This document shows, one piece after another, positions 37,590 through 47,334 of a DNA stretch of 64,000 nt. The position numbers and the translations under genes are program-made. Within the stretch, counting starts at the first letter, position 1. Each line of letters begins with the position of its first letter. The stretch comes from Saprospiraceae bacterium (GTDB taxonomy: Bacteria; Bacteroidota; Bacteroidia; Chitinophagales; Saprospiraceae), in NCBI GenBank assembly GCA_016710115.1, contig JADJLN010000008.1:62001-126000 (forward strand), given 5' to 3'. Under the pieces are notes generated by a model. The model was not told the origin of the DNA. It ran no database searches and saw only the letters and a list, made by a program, of their open reading frames with translations.

Positions 37590-38488
37590 TCAGATATCCA
37601 GCAGCTCGAGAATGCGATTCAGATCCTCATCATCACCGTAGGAAATCGTGATCCGACCTTTTCCACCTTCCTGGCCTTCCAGCTGAACGCGTGATCCGAA
37701 ATGAGCGGCCAGTCGACGTTCAATATCGCGCATGGCAACAGAGAGACCTGGAGTCACCGGTTTTTTCCAGTAGGTTCAACCTCTTTACCTTTCAGGAATT
37801 GTTCCAGTTGGCGGACGGACCAACCCTTGTTCACAGTTTCGCGAAATGCAGCCCGTTGTTTCAGCAGATCAGCGCAGCCAGCCAGAGCACGAGCATGACC
37901 CATGCTGATATCGCCTTTTCGCAAGGCATGTTGAATGTCCGGGGGCAATTTGAGCAGACGCGTATAATTGGTAATGGTACTCCGCTCTTTACCCACCCGC
38001 TCAGACAATCCCTCATGGGTCAGATTACATTCATCGATCAGCCGTTGATAGGATATAGCCACTTCAATGGCATTGAGGTCGGCTCTCTGGATGTTTTCTA
38101 CAAGTGCCATTTCCAGCATATCCTGATCACCTGCTGTACGTACATAAGCAGGTATGCTGGTCAAACCGGCCAGTTTGGACGCACGGAACCGGCGCTCGCC
38201 ACTGATCAACTGATAGGAATCGGCAGATAATGCACGAAGGGTGACCGGTTGGATAATGCCCATTGCTTTGATCGAGGCAGCCAGTTCCTCCAATTCGGCA
38301 GGATCCCAATCCTGTCGGGGCTGAAATGGGTTGGGTTCGATCTGGGCCAGTGGAACTTCATTGATTTCGCTGCTGAGCTCCTTTTGAGCGACAGATCGGG
38401 CCTCTTCCGCCGGTGCGTGCTCTACAGTGGCTAATAAGGCACGAATACCTTTTCCAATCTCTTTCTTGCGGGCTTTCTTTTCGATCAT
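37590..38488 (-). CDS. parB: Chromosome partitioning protein ParB (one frameshift)
   Basis: Motifs in order: VPLAQIEPNPFQPRQ (CTPase/arginine region), LISGERRFRASKLAG (GERRxRA), ALVENIQRADLNAIEVA and the helix-turn-helix LTHEGLSERVGKERSTITNYTRLLKLP. The N-terminal frame ends at 37754 in an A6 run. Adding one A restores PVTPGLSVAMRDIERRLAAH and the C-terminal dimerisation end GRITISYGDDEDLNRILELL, with a stop at 37590-37592 and 299 residues. It binds parS sites, and I do not find an obvious parS in this window. It follows parA by 9 bases. Confidence 0.93.
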
Positions 38489-38497
38489 AATCAGGCT

Positions 38498-39289
38498 TTA
38501 ACCGGTCTTTTTCTGGAAATCCAAGGCCGTATTATTGTCAAGCAGTTCCTTGGCCAGGTTGATAAAATTGATAGATCCTGTACAGGATGCGTCATACATG
38601 ATGACAGGCTGATGCATGCTCGGTGCTTCGCTGACCCGGCTATTTCGATGGATAATGGTTTCAAAAACACGATCAGTAGAATGGGACTGGACCTCTTCTA
38701 CAACAATATTCGCCAATCGCAGTCGACGATCATACATGGAAAGCAGGATACCTTCGATCTCCAGCTTCGGGTTCAAACCGGCCTTGACCAGCTGGATTGT
38801 ATTTTTCAACTTGCTCAATCCTTCAAAAGCAAAGATTTCGCATTGAACTGGAATCAACACGCTGTCTGCCGCGGCCAATGCATTGATGGTGATCAATCCC
38901 AGCGATGGAAGACAATCAATGAGGATAAAATCGTAGTCTTCCTTTACCTCGTCCAGCAGTCGCTTGATTCGGAATTCCCGGTCCGTCAGGGCGGACAATT
39001 CAAGTTCCGCACCGACCAGGTCAATATGTGCAGGAAGGAGATCAAGAAACGGAGTTTCAGTGGACAAAATAGCTTCTCTTGCCTGATGGTCATTGATCAG
39101 GCAATCATACAAGTGAACGTCATCCTCACTCAACGTAACCCCGACACCCGAAGTCGCATTGGCTTGCGGATCCGCATCGACCAGCAGGACCTTGTACTCC
39201 ATGACCGCAAGACTGGCTGCGAGATTGATCGAGGTGGTTGTTTTTCCAACCCCACCTTTTTGATTGGCAACAGCTATGATTTTTCCCAT
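38498..39289 (-). CDS. parA: Chromosome partitioning ATPase ParA/Soj
   Basis: 263 residues. The deviant Walker A is KGGVGKTTTSINLAASLA, with VLLVDADPQANATSG, FILIDCLPSLGLITINALAAAD (Walker B region) and SVLIPVQCEIFAFEGL. It works with ParB in origin segregation. Part of the minus-strand run MBL hydrolase-parA-parB-DUF5683. Confidence 0.95.
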   Translation of the reverse strand: MGKIIAVANQKGGVGKTTTSINLAASLAVMEYKVLLVDADPQANATSGVGVTLSEDDVHLYDCLINDHQAREAILSTETPFLDLLPAHIDLVGAELELSALTDREFRIKRLLDEVKEDYDFILIDCLPSLGLITINALAAADSVLIPVQCEIFAFEGLSKLKNTIQLVKAGLNPKLEIEGILLSMYDRRLRLANIVVEEVQSHSTDRVFETIIHRNSRVSEAPSMHQPVIMYDASCTGSINFINLAKELLDNNTALDFQKKTG

Positions 39290-39297
39290 ATCTGAAC

Positions 39298-39978
39298 TTA
39301 GATGGTGATGGTTTCTCCTATTCCAGGCAGCAATAATTGCATGCCCGCATGTGCAAAAGCGGATTGCGCTTCCTGATGGTCGATCTGGATATACCCGAAG
39401 GTATCATAATGGCATCCGAGAATGGTAGTACACCCGATCATTCGTGCCGCTTCCACTGCATCGCCAATACCCATCGTGAAATTGTCCCCAATGGGTAGAA
39501 TAGCCAGATCCAGTGGTGGGCAGGTACGCGGGATCAATTGCATGTCCATGGTCAGTGCAGTATCTCCGGCATGATATATACAACCAGCATCACTCCAGAT
39601 GACAAAACCACTCGGATTGCCTCCGTAGGTCCCATCCGGAAATACGCTGGAATGGATAGCTGTAACAGATTTTACGGTTCCCCAGGGCATGTGGACCTGA
39701 CCACCGATATTCATCGGGTGACCGTGGATACCTCGTTGTTCAAAATAGGAAACGATTTCATAATTACTGATCAGGGTTGCATTTGTCCGTTTGGCAATCG
39801 TTTCCAGATCGGCAATATGATCACCATGTGCATGGGTGGCCAATATGACATCGGCCGGAATCGTATCCATATCCAGGTGCCCTGCCAGTGGATTGCCACT
39901 GACAAATGGATCGAACAGGATGTTTTTCCCATTCATTTTCAATAAAACACAGGAATGTCCGTAGTTTGTTATTTCCAT
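39298..39978 (-). CDS. Metallo-beta-lactamase-fold hydrolase (UPF0173 type)
   Basis: 226 residues. The metal motif is ATHAHGDHIAD (HxHxDH), and YHAGDTALTMDMQLI and LGCHYDTFGYI complete the site. NILFDPFVSGNPLAG near the N-terminus and the 'PIGDNFTMGIGDAVEAA' stretch are typical of UPF0173 metal-dependent hydrolases, whose substrate is unknown. It heads the operon with parAB, ending 8 bases before parA. Confidence 0.92.
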   Translation of the reverse strand: MEITNYGHSCVLLKMNGKNILFDPFVSGNPLAGHLDMDTIPADVILATHAHGDHIADLETIAKRTNATLISNYEIVSYFEQRGIHGHPMNIGGQVHMPWGTVKSVTAIHSSVFPDGTYGGNPSGFVIWSDAGCIYHAGDTALTMDMQLIPRTCPPLDLAILPIGDNFTMGIGDAVEAARMIGCTTILGCHYDTFGYIQIDHQEAQSAFAHAGMQLLLPGIGETITI

Positions 39979-39997
39979 TTCCTCAGGCTTGGGAGCG

Positions 39998-40005
39998 CAA
40001 AGATA
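39998..40005 (-). promoter_or_regulatory. -7 box of the MBL-parA-parB operon
   Basis: The minus strand reads TATCTTTG followed by C, 19 bases before the ATG at 39978. The -33 side is not clear. Confidence 0.5.
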
Positions 40006-40077
40006 GCGAAAACTACAGCGAGGGTTTCGTGAACAAAAGCATTCCCGATTGGATTCTGTCGATACAAATCAGGTAGT

Positions 40078-40617
40078 ATGATCACGATTATCTCGGGAAC
40101 CAACCGTAAGGACAACCAAAGCCTGATTATGGCTCAGTATGTAGCCGAATTGATGCAACAGGAAGGGGTAAAGGATGTCCATCTGCTTGACCTCCGCATA
40201 CTGGATGGTCCTTTGCTGGTTCGAGACAATTATCTGCCTGAGGATCAATCATCACAAGTCAGGTCCATTCAGGATGCCTGGGTGATACCTGCAGATCAAT
40301 TTTACTTCGTAGTACCGGAGTACAACGGGAGTTTTCCTGGAATTCTGAAATTTTTTCTGGATGCCTGCTCGGTTCGGGAGCTCAAACCATCCTTTTCAGG
40401 AAAAAAAGCGGCAATCCTTGGCGTTTCTTCTGGCCGGGCAGGGAATCTGCGCGGAATGGACCATTTGACCAGCATACTGCATTATCTGAATGTCACGGTC
40501 ATGCCCAACCGCTTGCCTGTCAGCCAGATAGGTGGCCTGATGGGGGTCGATGGCCTGGATGATGGCCGCACGCGTCTGTTGGTCAGAGATCACGTTCAGG
40601 AATTTATCCAATTTTGA
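40078..40617 (+). CDS. NADPH-dependent FMN reductase-like flavoprotein
   Basis: 179 residues, flavodoxin-like fold. ISGTNRKDNQSLIMAQYVAEL is the FMN phosphate loop, and FVVPEYNGSFPGILKFFLDAC is the second flavin loop. GVSSGRAGNLRGMDHLTSIL completes the site. Such proteins reduce FMN, quinones or azo compounds with NAD(P)H. The physiological substrate is unknown. It ends 17 bases before lipB. Confidence 0.9.
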   Translation: MITIISGTNRKDNQSLIMAQYVAELMQQEGVKDVHLLDLRILDGPLLVRDNYLPEDQSSQVRSIQDAWVIPADQFYFVVPEYNGSFPGILKFFLDACSVRELKPSFSGKKAAILGVSSGRAGNLRGMDHLTSILHYLNVTVMPNRLPVSQIGGLMGVDGLDDGRTRLLVRDHVQEFIQF

Positions 40618-40634
40618 CCTTTTAAAGCCCACTT

Positions 40635-41348
40635 GTGCCATCACACGTTCGATTTGAAGATTTGGGTTTGGTTGATTATGCCTCGACATGGGATTACCAG
40701 ACATCTTGTCATCGGCAACTGGTCGAACGGAAACGTCGGATCAATCAGGGATTTTCCGAAGAAGGACCGATTCCTCATGTGTTTATACTCTGTGAGCACC
40801 CGCATGTGTATACCCTTGGCAAATCGGGTCATCCGGATCATGTGTTATTAAATGAATCCGAGCTGGCTGCTGTCGGTGCTACCTATTTCAAAATCAATCG
40901 GGGAGGTGATATCACCTATCATGGTCCAGGACAGATTGTGGGATATCCGATCCTGGATCTGGAAGATTTTTACCGGGATGTTCATCGGTATGTGCGCAAT
41001 CTGGAGGAGGTCATGATCCGGGTGATCGCACATTATGGTCTATCCGGAGTTCGACTTGATGGGTATACCGGAGTTTGGCTGGAACCTTCTGGTAATCAGC
41101 CCGTCTTTCGAAAAATCTGTGCGATCGGAGTTCATCTCAGCAGATGGGTTACGCTTCACGGGTTTGCGTTTAACGTGAATACTGAACTCCACTACTTCGA
41201 CCATATCATTCCTTGCGGGATCAATGATCAGGAGAAAGCGGTTACCTCACTTTCCCGTGAATTGGGGTATTTCCTGGATATGGAGGAGGTCAAATCACGA
41301 CTTCGTCTTGAATTTGAAACGATCTTTGCGTGTACGCTGATTTGTTAA
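40635..41348 (+). CDS. lipB: Octanoyl-ACP:protein transferase
   Basis: 237 residues from a GTG start at 40635. It moves the octanoyl group onto lipoyl domains. The motifs are HVYTLGKSG, RGGDITYHGPGQIVGYPILDL, KICAIGVHLSRWVTLHGFAFNV (catalytic Lys region) and IIPCGI with the catalytic Cys. The region FEDLGLVDYASTWDYQ at the N-terminus fits the family, supporting this start. Confidence 0.95.
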   Translation: MPSHVRFEDLGLVDYASTWDYQTSCHRQLVERKRRINQGFSEEGPIPHVFILCEHPHVYTLGKSGHPDHVLLNESELAAVGATYFKINRGGDITYHGPGQIVGYPILDLEDFYRDVHRYVRNLEEVMIRVIAHYGLSGVRLDGYTGVWLEPSGNQPVFRKICAIGVHLSRWVTLHGFAFNVNTELHYFDHIIPCGINDQEKAVTSLSRELGYFLDMEEVKSRLRLEFETIFACTLIC

Positions 41349-41360
41349 ACTCCTTTTCCT

Positions 41361-41799
41361 ATGCTGAAAGATATTGATCAACTGAAGATGTTGGAATTCG
41401 GTGTGGCGATGATTCCGAGCAACAACAGGGATGAAGAAGGGCAAATGGATTGGGAATGTTATCTGATCAATTTGCGAAAGGAACCCGTGCATGGTGTTCT
41501 GGTTACGTCTACAGGCTACAAGACATCAGAAGAAGATGAATTGCGGTCATCTACATTGCGGTTCTTTTTATGAAAGAATCGAGGGTGAACATGCCGTTAT
41601 GCTTGAATTGATTCGGTCTGAGCTGGTTCAACTGACAAATGAATTCTGGGTCAGTTTTTCCTATATGGGACATATGTACGACAAACGATACCTCTTCGTA
41701 GAAGGAAGTATTCACGAGGCTCACCTGACACAGGTGCCTGTGCTCAACAAAAAAGGGTGTCTTAATCCTTTAATCATCCGCAATGAACATCAGATATGA
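41361..41799 (+). CDS. Conserved protein of unknown function (one frameshift)
   Basis: About 145 residues once the pieces MLKDIDQLKMLEFGVAMIPS...GVLVTSTGYKTSEEDELRSSTLR and FYERIEGEHAVMLELIRSEL...NEFWVSFSYMGHMYDKRYLFVEGSI are joined by a shift near 41560. No catalytic motif or signal peptide, and the protein looks cytoplasmic and mixed alpha/beta. It sits between lipB and the thioesterase, and its end overlaps the next start by 4 bases, so it belongs to this operon. Confidence 0.75.
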
Positions 41800-42320
41800 A
41801 TAAAAAGAAGGTTTCAGACTCAAAAACGACCATGACCCAGATGGTCATGCCCAATGACACCAACCCGTTAGGGAATCTCATGGGCGGTAATCTGTTGCGA
41901 TGGATGGACATCGCCGCAGGAATCTGTGCCGGAAAGCATAGTGAACGATATGTTGTCACTGCCTCAGTCGATCATGTTTCCTTCAAACTTCCGATCCATA
42001 TGGGTGAAGTGGTAACCATGGTCGCTTCTGTGACCAGAACATTCAATACGTCAATGGAGATCTATGTGGAAGTATTCTCAACAGATATCAAGGGAGGGAA
42101 TACCAAACGATGTAACCATGCCTATTACACATTCGTCGCACTGGACGATCAACGCCAGAAGCCGGTGCCGGTTCCGGAGGTTCTCCCATTGACATCTGAA
42201 GAGGAGTATCTTTATCAGGAAGCTATGAAGCGTAGAGAACTGCGCTTGATCCTCAGTGGACGAATCAAGCCGAAAGAGGCACTGGAATTGCGCAATTTTA
42301 TCAACAGCATTGCAGACTAA
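41796..42320 (+). CDS. Acyl-CoA thioesterase (hotdog, YciA/ACOT type)
   Basis: 174 residues. The hotdog signature NDTNPLGNLMGGNLLRWMDIAAGICAGKHS is at residues 20-49, followed by VTASVDHVSFKLPIHMGEVV and YVEVFSTD. The C-terminal ~40 residues are an added helix (LYQEAMKRRELRLILSGR). It hydrolyses acyl-CoA, and chain preference cannot be told. Confidence 0.92.
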   Translation: MNKKKVSDSKTTMTQMVMPNDTNPLGNLMGGNLLRWMDIAAGICAGKHSERYVVTASVDHVSFKLPIHMGEVVTMVASVTRTFNTSMEIYVEVFSTDIKGGNTKRCNHAYYTFVALDDQRQKPVPVPEVLPLTSEEEYLYQEAMKRRELRLILSGRIKPKEALELRNFINSIAD

Positions 42321-42332
42321 TCCCGAATAGAT

Positions 42333-44881
42333 ATGCGGTTTATCCTCCCTTTTACCTGTCTTCTCCTGATCTATTCCTGCGAACAACAACACCAGTTCGA
42401 TCCGGGTAGCGCTTTGAAACCACATGAGGAGTTTTACCTCCTGCGCAATTTTCCCAATATGGAGAGCGGGGCAGAAGGTTATCTGCAGGCACTTCAACAA
42501 GCCCGATCTATGGCCACTCAACGCGGCGATGCTCCTTCGGGGTTTGATGCTCTCTGGACAAACAAAGGGCCCGATAATATTGGTGGCCGGGTGAATACCC
42601 TGATCAGGCATCCGGCTGATTCAACTATGCTGTTCTCTGGACTCACGGCGGGTGGGATCTTTAAAAGTGTCAATGGAGGAGCCAGCTGGTACCCGGTATT
42701 TGATGATCAACCTGCGCTCAGCATATCCTTTATTCAGGTTCATCCAACGGATCCTTCGGTGATCTATGCTGGTACAGGTGACCCGAATATTTCCAGTTAT
42801 GTTTTTCTGGGGCAGGGCTTATTCCGGAGTGTTGATTATGGCGAGTCCTGGGATTATGTCGGTCTGAAGGATGTCGGGATCCTTTCAGACATGGCTTTTG
42901 ATCCACTTCATCCCGACACCCTGTATGTAGGCAGTATGGGAATACCCATGCGGAGAGGGCAGGAACGCGGTTTGTACCGGTCGTATGACGGGGGTGCAAA
43001 TTGGGAGAAAGTGCTGTTTCTGTCGGATGAAGCAGGTATCACAGATATTCTCGTTTCACCCGACAACCCATCGATTGTATTTGCCTGTGGCTGGCATCGG
43101 GTACGCAACCAGGCCGAATCAATTGTTAATGGCAATATGTCCCGATTGTACCGGTCACTGGATGGCGGCAACACCGGGCTGTGGTCAAGAACGGTCTGCC
43201 TGATGAGCCATTATCGAGGTCAGGACTGGCGTGGTCTCAGGGTCAGCTCTTTGTCCTTTTTGTGGCGTCTAATCAGAATCTCAAAGGCATTTATCGCAGC
43301 CAGGATCACGGCAACAGCTGGTCCGTTATTCCGACAGATCAGGATATGAATGGCTTGCCGGCAAATGCACTGGGTGGATTCGGATGGTATTTTGGAAAAA
43401 TAGCCGTCAATCCGTTGGATGCCAATGACCTGTTTGTTCTGGGAGTGGACCTCTGGCGCAGTCAAAATGGCGGACTCAACTGGTTGAAGGCGACACCTGA
43501 CTGGTGGGTGTTTTCTGTCCATGCAGACAAACATGATCTGTCCTTTTATCCGGGAGGCCGGATCGACCTGGCCACCGATGGCGGTGCCTATACTTCGGCA
43601 GATGGCGGGATAACATGGATGGATCTTGACAATTTTCCGGCTTCACAATTCTATCGGATTGCACTCAATCCACACGACCCGGCACAATGGACTGGCGGGT
43701 TGCAGGATAATGGCACGGTGACTGGATGGCAGGATCCTATGAGCTGGCAACGACTGTATGGTGCAGATGGTTTTCAGCCTGCATTTCATCCGACATTCCC
43801 CGGAGTCATCTATGCAGAATACCAGGGTGGGGGACTGGTTGTCACGACGAACAACGGTGAAGATTGGGATGACTTTACAGAAGGGATCAATCCCAATGAC
43901 CGAGTCGGTTGGGATGCACCCTATTTCATATCCGTCCATCCTCCGTATCCCATGTACCACGGTACCAATCGGATCTATCGAAACACAGATCATTTTACAG
44001 CAGCCTGGGTCCAAATCAGTGATCTGTTGACGGATACAGTCAAGGTGTATCATCCGGGCACACATGTCGTTACGGCATTAGGTGAGTCACCACTTGTTTC
44101 GGGGACAGTTCTGGCAGGCACAGGGGATGGTCATTTGTGGATTACCCAGGATGATGGTCAACCATGGACGGATATAACGCCGGGTTTGCCTGAGCGATAT
44201 GTGACTGATTGCCAGGGAAGTCCCAGTCAGGTTGATCGTGTGTTTGTAAGCCATTCCGGATATCGATACAACGAGTTTGTTTCTCACTTTCACCGTTCAG
44301 ATGATGCCGGCCAGTCCTGGATCGATCTTTCAGGTGATTTGCCCCCATTAGGGATCAACACATTTACAGTCATTCCTTCGACCGGGGATTCGATCCTGTT
44401 TGTCGGAACGGATGCAGGTGTTTACGGGACAATTGATGGTGGGACTGCCTGGTTCAAACTCGGTACAGGCATGCCCGATGTCCCGGTATATGACATGGCA
44501 TTCGAGGAAACCACACAAACCCTGGTTGTTGGCACGCATGCCCGGTCTCTGTTTACCCTGTCACTGGAAGAAATTCTGACCCCGATGAATACTGCAGTGA
44601 ACCAGGGAGCTGGGAAAGTGGGATTCTGGAAGTTGGTGGCAAATCCGGCTGCCAGTCAATTGATATTGTCTGGACCAAACACCAGGAATGGTCATCCACT
44701 CAATCTGACCCTGCTTGATCTCCAGGGAAAAGCAGTTTTAGTCAGGACTATATCGGACCAAGACGCGGCAGACAACGTGTTGACCCTAGACTTACCATTC
44801 CTGACAACAGGTGTGTATTACCTCCAACTTACTGACGGGAATCAACAACAGGTCATTCCGGTAGTGATCGATCAATCCTGA
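42333..44881 (+). CDS. Secreted VPS10/sortilin-like beta-propeller protein with T9SS domain (one frameshift)
   Basis: The N-terminus MRFILPFTCLLLIYSC has a lipobox-like LIYSC. Many BNR/Asp-box-like repeats follow (GGIFKSVNGGASWYPVF, GLFRSVDYGESWDYVG, GIYRSQDHGNSWSVI, GGAYTSADGGITWMDL, LWITQDDGQPWTDI, GVYGTIDGGTAWFKLG), forming two beta-propellers as in glycoside-hydrolase-74-like and sortilin-like secreted proteins. The frames join near 43175. The C-terminus is a T9SS type A domain (LVANPAASQLILSG...LLDLQGKAVLV...TTGVYYLQLTDG). A lipoprotein-type signal on a T9SS client is uncommon, so it may be an ordinary signal peptide with a chance Cys. No catalytic residues can be named. Confidence 0.87.
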
Positions 44882-47313
44882 TCATAGACCCGGCCTGTTC
44901 GGTTAATCATCGTCGAGCTGCCTTGCTGCGTACCCATCATCAGAATATCCTGGACGTTGACATGAGGTGGCTGCTGGATCATGAACAGGATGGCATGAGC
45001 CACATCCTGGGAAGTAAGCGGGTTGAAATCTGAATAGATATCCGCTTTTTGTGCATCTCCGTGGAAACGGGTGATGGCGAATTCTGTTTCTTCTACATGA
45101 CCCGGACTGACCTGACCGACACGAATACCATGCGGGTGAAGATCCAGCCTCATCGATCGCGTCAAGGCATCTACGGCAAATTTGGTTGCACAATAGACAT
45201 TTCCATTGGGATAGGCTTCCTTGCCCGCGGTGGAACAGATATTGATGATCTGGCCCCTCTGACGTTTTACCATACCAGGAGAAATGGCCCTTGTCATATA
45301 CAGGAGGCCCTTGATGTTGGTATCAATCATTCGATCCCAATCCGCAATGTCGCCCTCATGGATCGGTGCCAGACCACTGGCAAGACCTGCATTGTTGATG
45401 AGGACATCGACATTCGCCCAGGATTCAGGCAGAGCCTTCATCATTTGTCGGGTAACGGCTTCCTGTCGGATATCAAAGGATAAAGGAAAGACATCGGCCT
45501 GATATTCTTCTTTCAGCTGTTCATGAAGAGTATGCAGGCGTTCTTCACGACGTCCAGTGATGATCAACCGATGCCCGGCCTTTGCCAGGACCTTCGCTGT
45601 CGCCCGACCAATACCGGAGGTGGCTCCTGTAATGAGAACCGTCAATGTCTTTTTTGCCGGTTGGATGGGCTCTTCAGGCAGTTTGCTGGAGACAACTTTC
45701 TCGATGGTGTGTATTTCGGTGTCCTCACTCCAATCCTTGTCCAGGAATTCTTCAGGCCAACCGGTATCGGGATGATCCAATTCTCGTTCCACTGGTTGGC
45801 GATGGACTTGGACTGCCTTGATCCGATCACCGATCTGGTAATAAAGGTCTGCCAGTTTTGCTTTCCAGGTTTCGTTGGCCGGTTCCAGCTTCAGTAGTTT
45901 CTTATATGTTTTGGCTGCTTTTTTCACTTTCCCCGCTTCTACCAACGCGTTGGCATATAAAGCCAGAACTTCCGTGTTTTCTTGAAGAAGGGATTTGGCA
46001 TCAGATAAATGATCCAATGCGCGATCAAGCTGGTCGGGATCAAGCAAAAGGATTCGACCAAGTCCCAAATGGGCCTGTCCATAAGTTGGGTCAGATTCAA
46101 GCGCCTTTTCGTAGTACCGGATAGACAGCTTATTTTCCTTGTATTGCTCAGACAGCTGGCCCAGCAATGTAAAGGCCCGTGCATTTTTAGGATCCAGACG
46201 AAGGACTTCTTCCAGATGATTTGTGGTTTCATTGAAATACTGATCATCTTCTGCCAGAAGTGCGGCCAGATCAAGGCGAGCGGGAATATTTTCCGGATCA
46301 TGCTGAACCAGCCGTTTCAGTTGTTCCAGGTTTCGTATTGGCATAGAAATGATATGGCCGCCTTTTGATTCGGTTGAATCCGGAGTGTCGGACTGTCCAG
46401 TCAGATCCTCCTCATCCTCATCCCAGTCATCATCATCATCATTTTGATGATCATGATCATCTTCTTCCACATCTATTTCATCATCATCAGTGAGTTCAAG
46501 GCCATTTTTATAGGCAATCAGTTTTTGCAACAACTCATGTTCCGGATTGCCTGAGGTACGAGGGGATTCGACATGTTCCTGTTCGCCTTCATCACGGGTG
46601 ACAGGCAGTTCAACCAACGATTCGGAATCGACTGTTTGGTTATCCTGTTCGTGGCGAAGGACAGCCATCGATTCTCGGATGCGATTTTCAAGTAGCTCGT
46701 CTTCTTCCAGGAAAGGATGCTCGGTTTTGAAATCTGCATGCAGACTGATATTGCCACTTTTTCTGAAAAAGAGTTCATAATGGTTGGCTGTCAATGCTTC
46801 CCAGCTGTATGTCTGCTGCTCTCGGAGAAACTCGATCAGATTGCCAATTTCAAACGCGATCTTGCGGACTTGTTTGACCAGAGCCTCGTATGCCTGGACA
46901 TCCTGGATCTGGTCCGGTCTGGTCTTTCGCAATTGCAAATACCTGTCCTGCCAGTAATTGATATAATGCAGGATCTGGCCCACTCTGTCCAGGCGGGTGG
47001 GTACCGGATCTTTTGTATCATCCGGAAACCCTTCGGTCCGGATAATGATCTGAACCTCGGCTGCATCGCCTTGATGGAGAGCCGGCAGGAGGTCAGATAC
47101 ACAGGATGCATCCTTGAGAAAGTTATCACTCACCATGAGCAAGAGTGGCCGGGTATCCTGTTTCAAACGAGAAGCCAGTGACTCCCCGGGCTTGAGTTCA
47201 TCTTCGCAAACCAGGGCAAAGGTGAAACCCGCCTGCACAAGATGACGCGTCATTTGTGCAGCCAGGGGATAATTTACCTGGTGAAACAGGACTACAAAAT
47301 GTGGATTGTTCAT
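44872..47313 (-). CDS. TIR-like / TPR / short-chain dehydrogenase fusion protein
   Basis: 813 residues, no frame break. Residues 1-105 look like a TIR-type flavodoxin-like domain (HFVVLFHQVNYPLAAQMTRHL, EDELKPGESLASRL, LLLMVSDNFLKDASCVSDLL). In place of the usual Cys-x2-Glu of TIR NADases the sequence is ASCVSDLL, so the catalytic Glu seems absent. A helical segment follows, then a very acidic stretch at about 274-305 (EEDDHDHQNDDDDDWDEDEED), then four or five TPR units (about 320-505). A complete classical SDR (about 553-800) ends it: LITGATSGIGRATAKVLAKA, VLINNAGLASG, NICSTAG and YCATK (Ser-Tyr-Lys). There is no Met near the SDR start, which argues for a true fusion. Substrate and role unknown. 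Its end overlaps the convergent propeller gene by 10 bases. Confidence 0.85.
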   Translation of the reverse strand: MNNPHFVVLFHQVNYPLAAQMTRHLVQAGFTFALVCEDELKPGESLASRLKQDTRPLLLMVSDNFLKDASCVSDLLPALHQGDAAEVQIIIRTEGFPDDTKDPVPTRLDRVGQILHYINYWQDRYLQLRKTRPDQIQDVQAYEALVKQVRKIAFEIGNLIEFLREQQTYSWEALTANHYELFFRKSGNISLHADFKTEHPFLEEDELLENRIRESMAVLRHEQDNQTVDSESLVELPVTRDEGEQEHVESPRTSGNPEHELLQKLIAYKNGLELTDDDEIDVEEDDHDHQNDDDDDWDEDEEDLTGQSDTPDSTESKGGHIISMPIRNLEQLKRLVQHDPENIPARLDLAALLAEDDQYFNETTNHLEEVLRLDPKNARAFTLLGQLSEQYKENKLSIRYYEKALESDPTYGQAHLGLGRILLLDPDQLDRALDHLSDAKSLLQENTEVLALYANALVEAGKVKKAAKTYKKLLKLEPANETWKAKLADLYYQIGDRIKAVQVHRQPVERELDHPDTGWPEEFLDKDWSEDTEIHTIEKVVSSKLPEEPIQPAKKTLTVLITGATSGIGRATAKVLAKAGHRLIITGRREERLHTLHEQLKEEYQADVFPLSFDIRQEAVTRQMMKALPESWANVDVLINNAGLASGLAPIHEGDIADWDRMIDTNIKGLLYMTRAISPGMVKRQRGQIINICSTAGKEAYPNGNVYCATKFAVDALTRSMRLDLHPHGIRVGQVSPGHVEETEFAITRFHGDAQKADIYSDFNPLTSQDVAHAILFMIQQPPHVNVQDILMMGTQQGSSTMINRTGRVYDQD

Positions 47314-47334
47314 GGATCAAAATAGCTTACGGGC

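Noticed and set aside
46393..46492. CAT/ATC-rich low-complexity DNA read as a simple repeat
   Set aside because: It encodes the Asp/Glu-rich linker of the fusion protein in frame, so it is coding.
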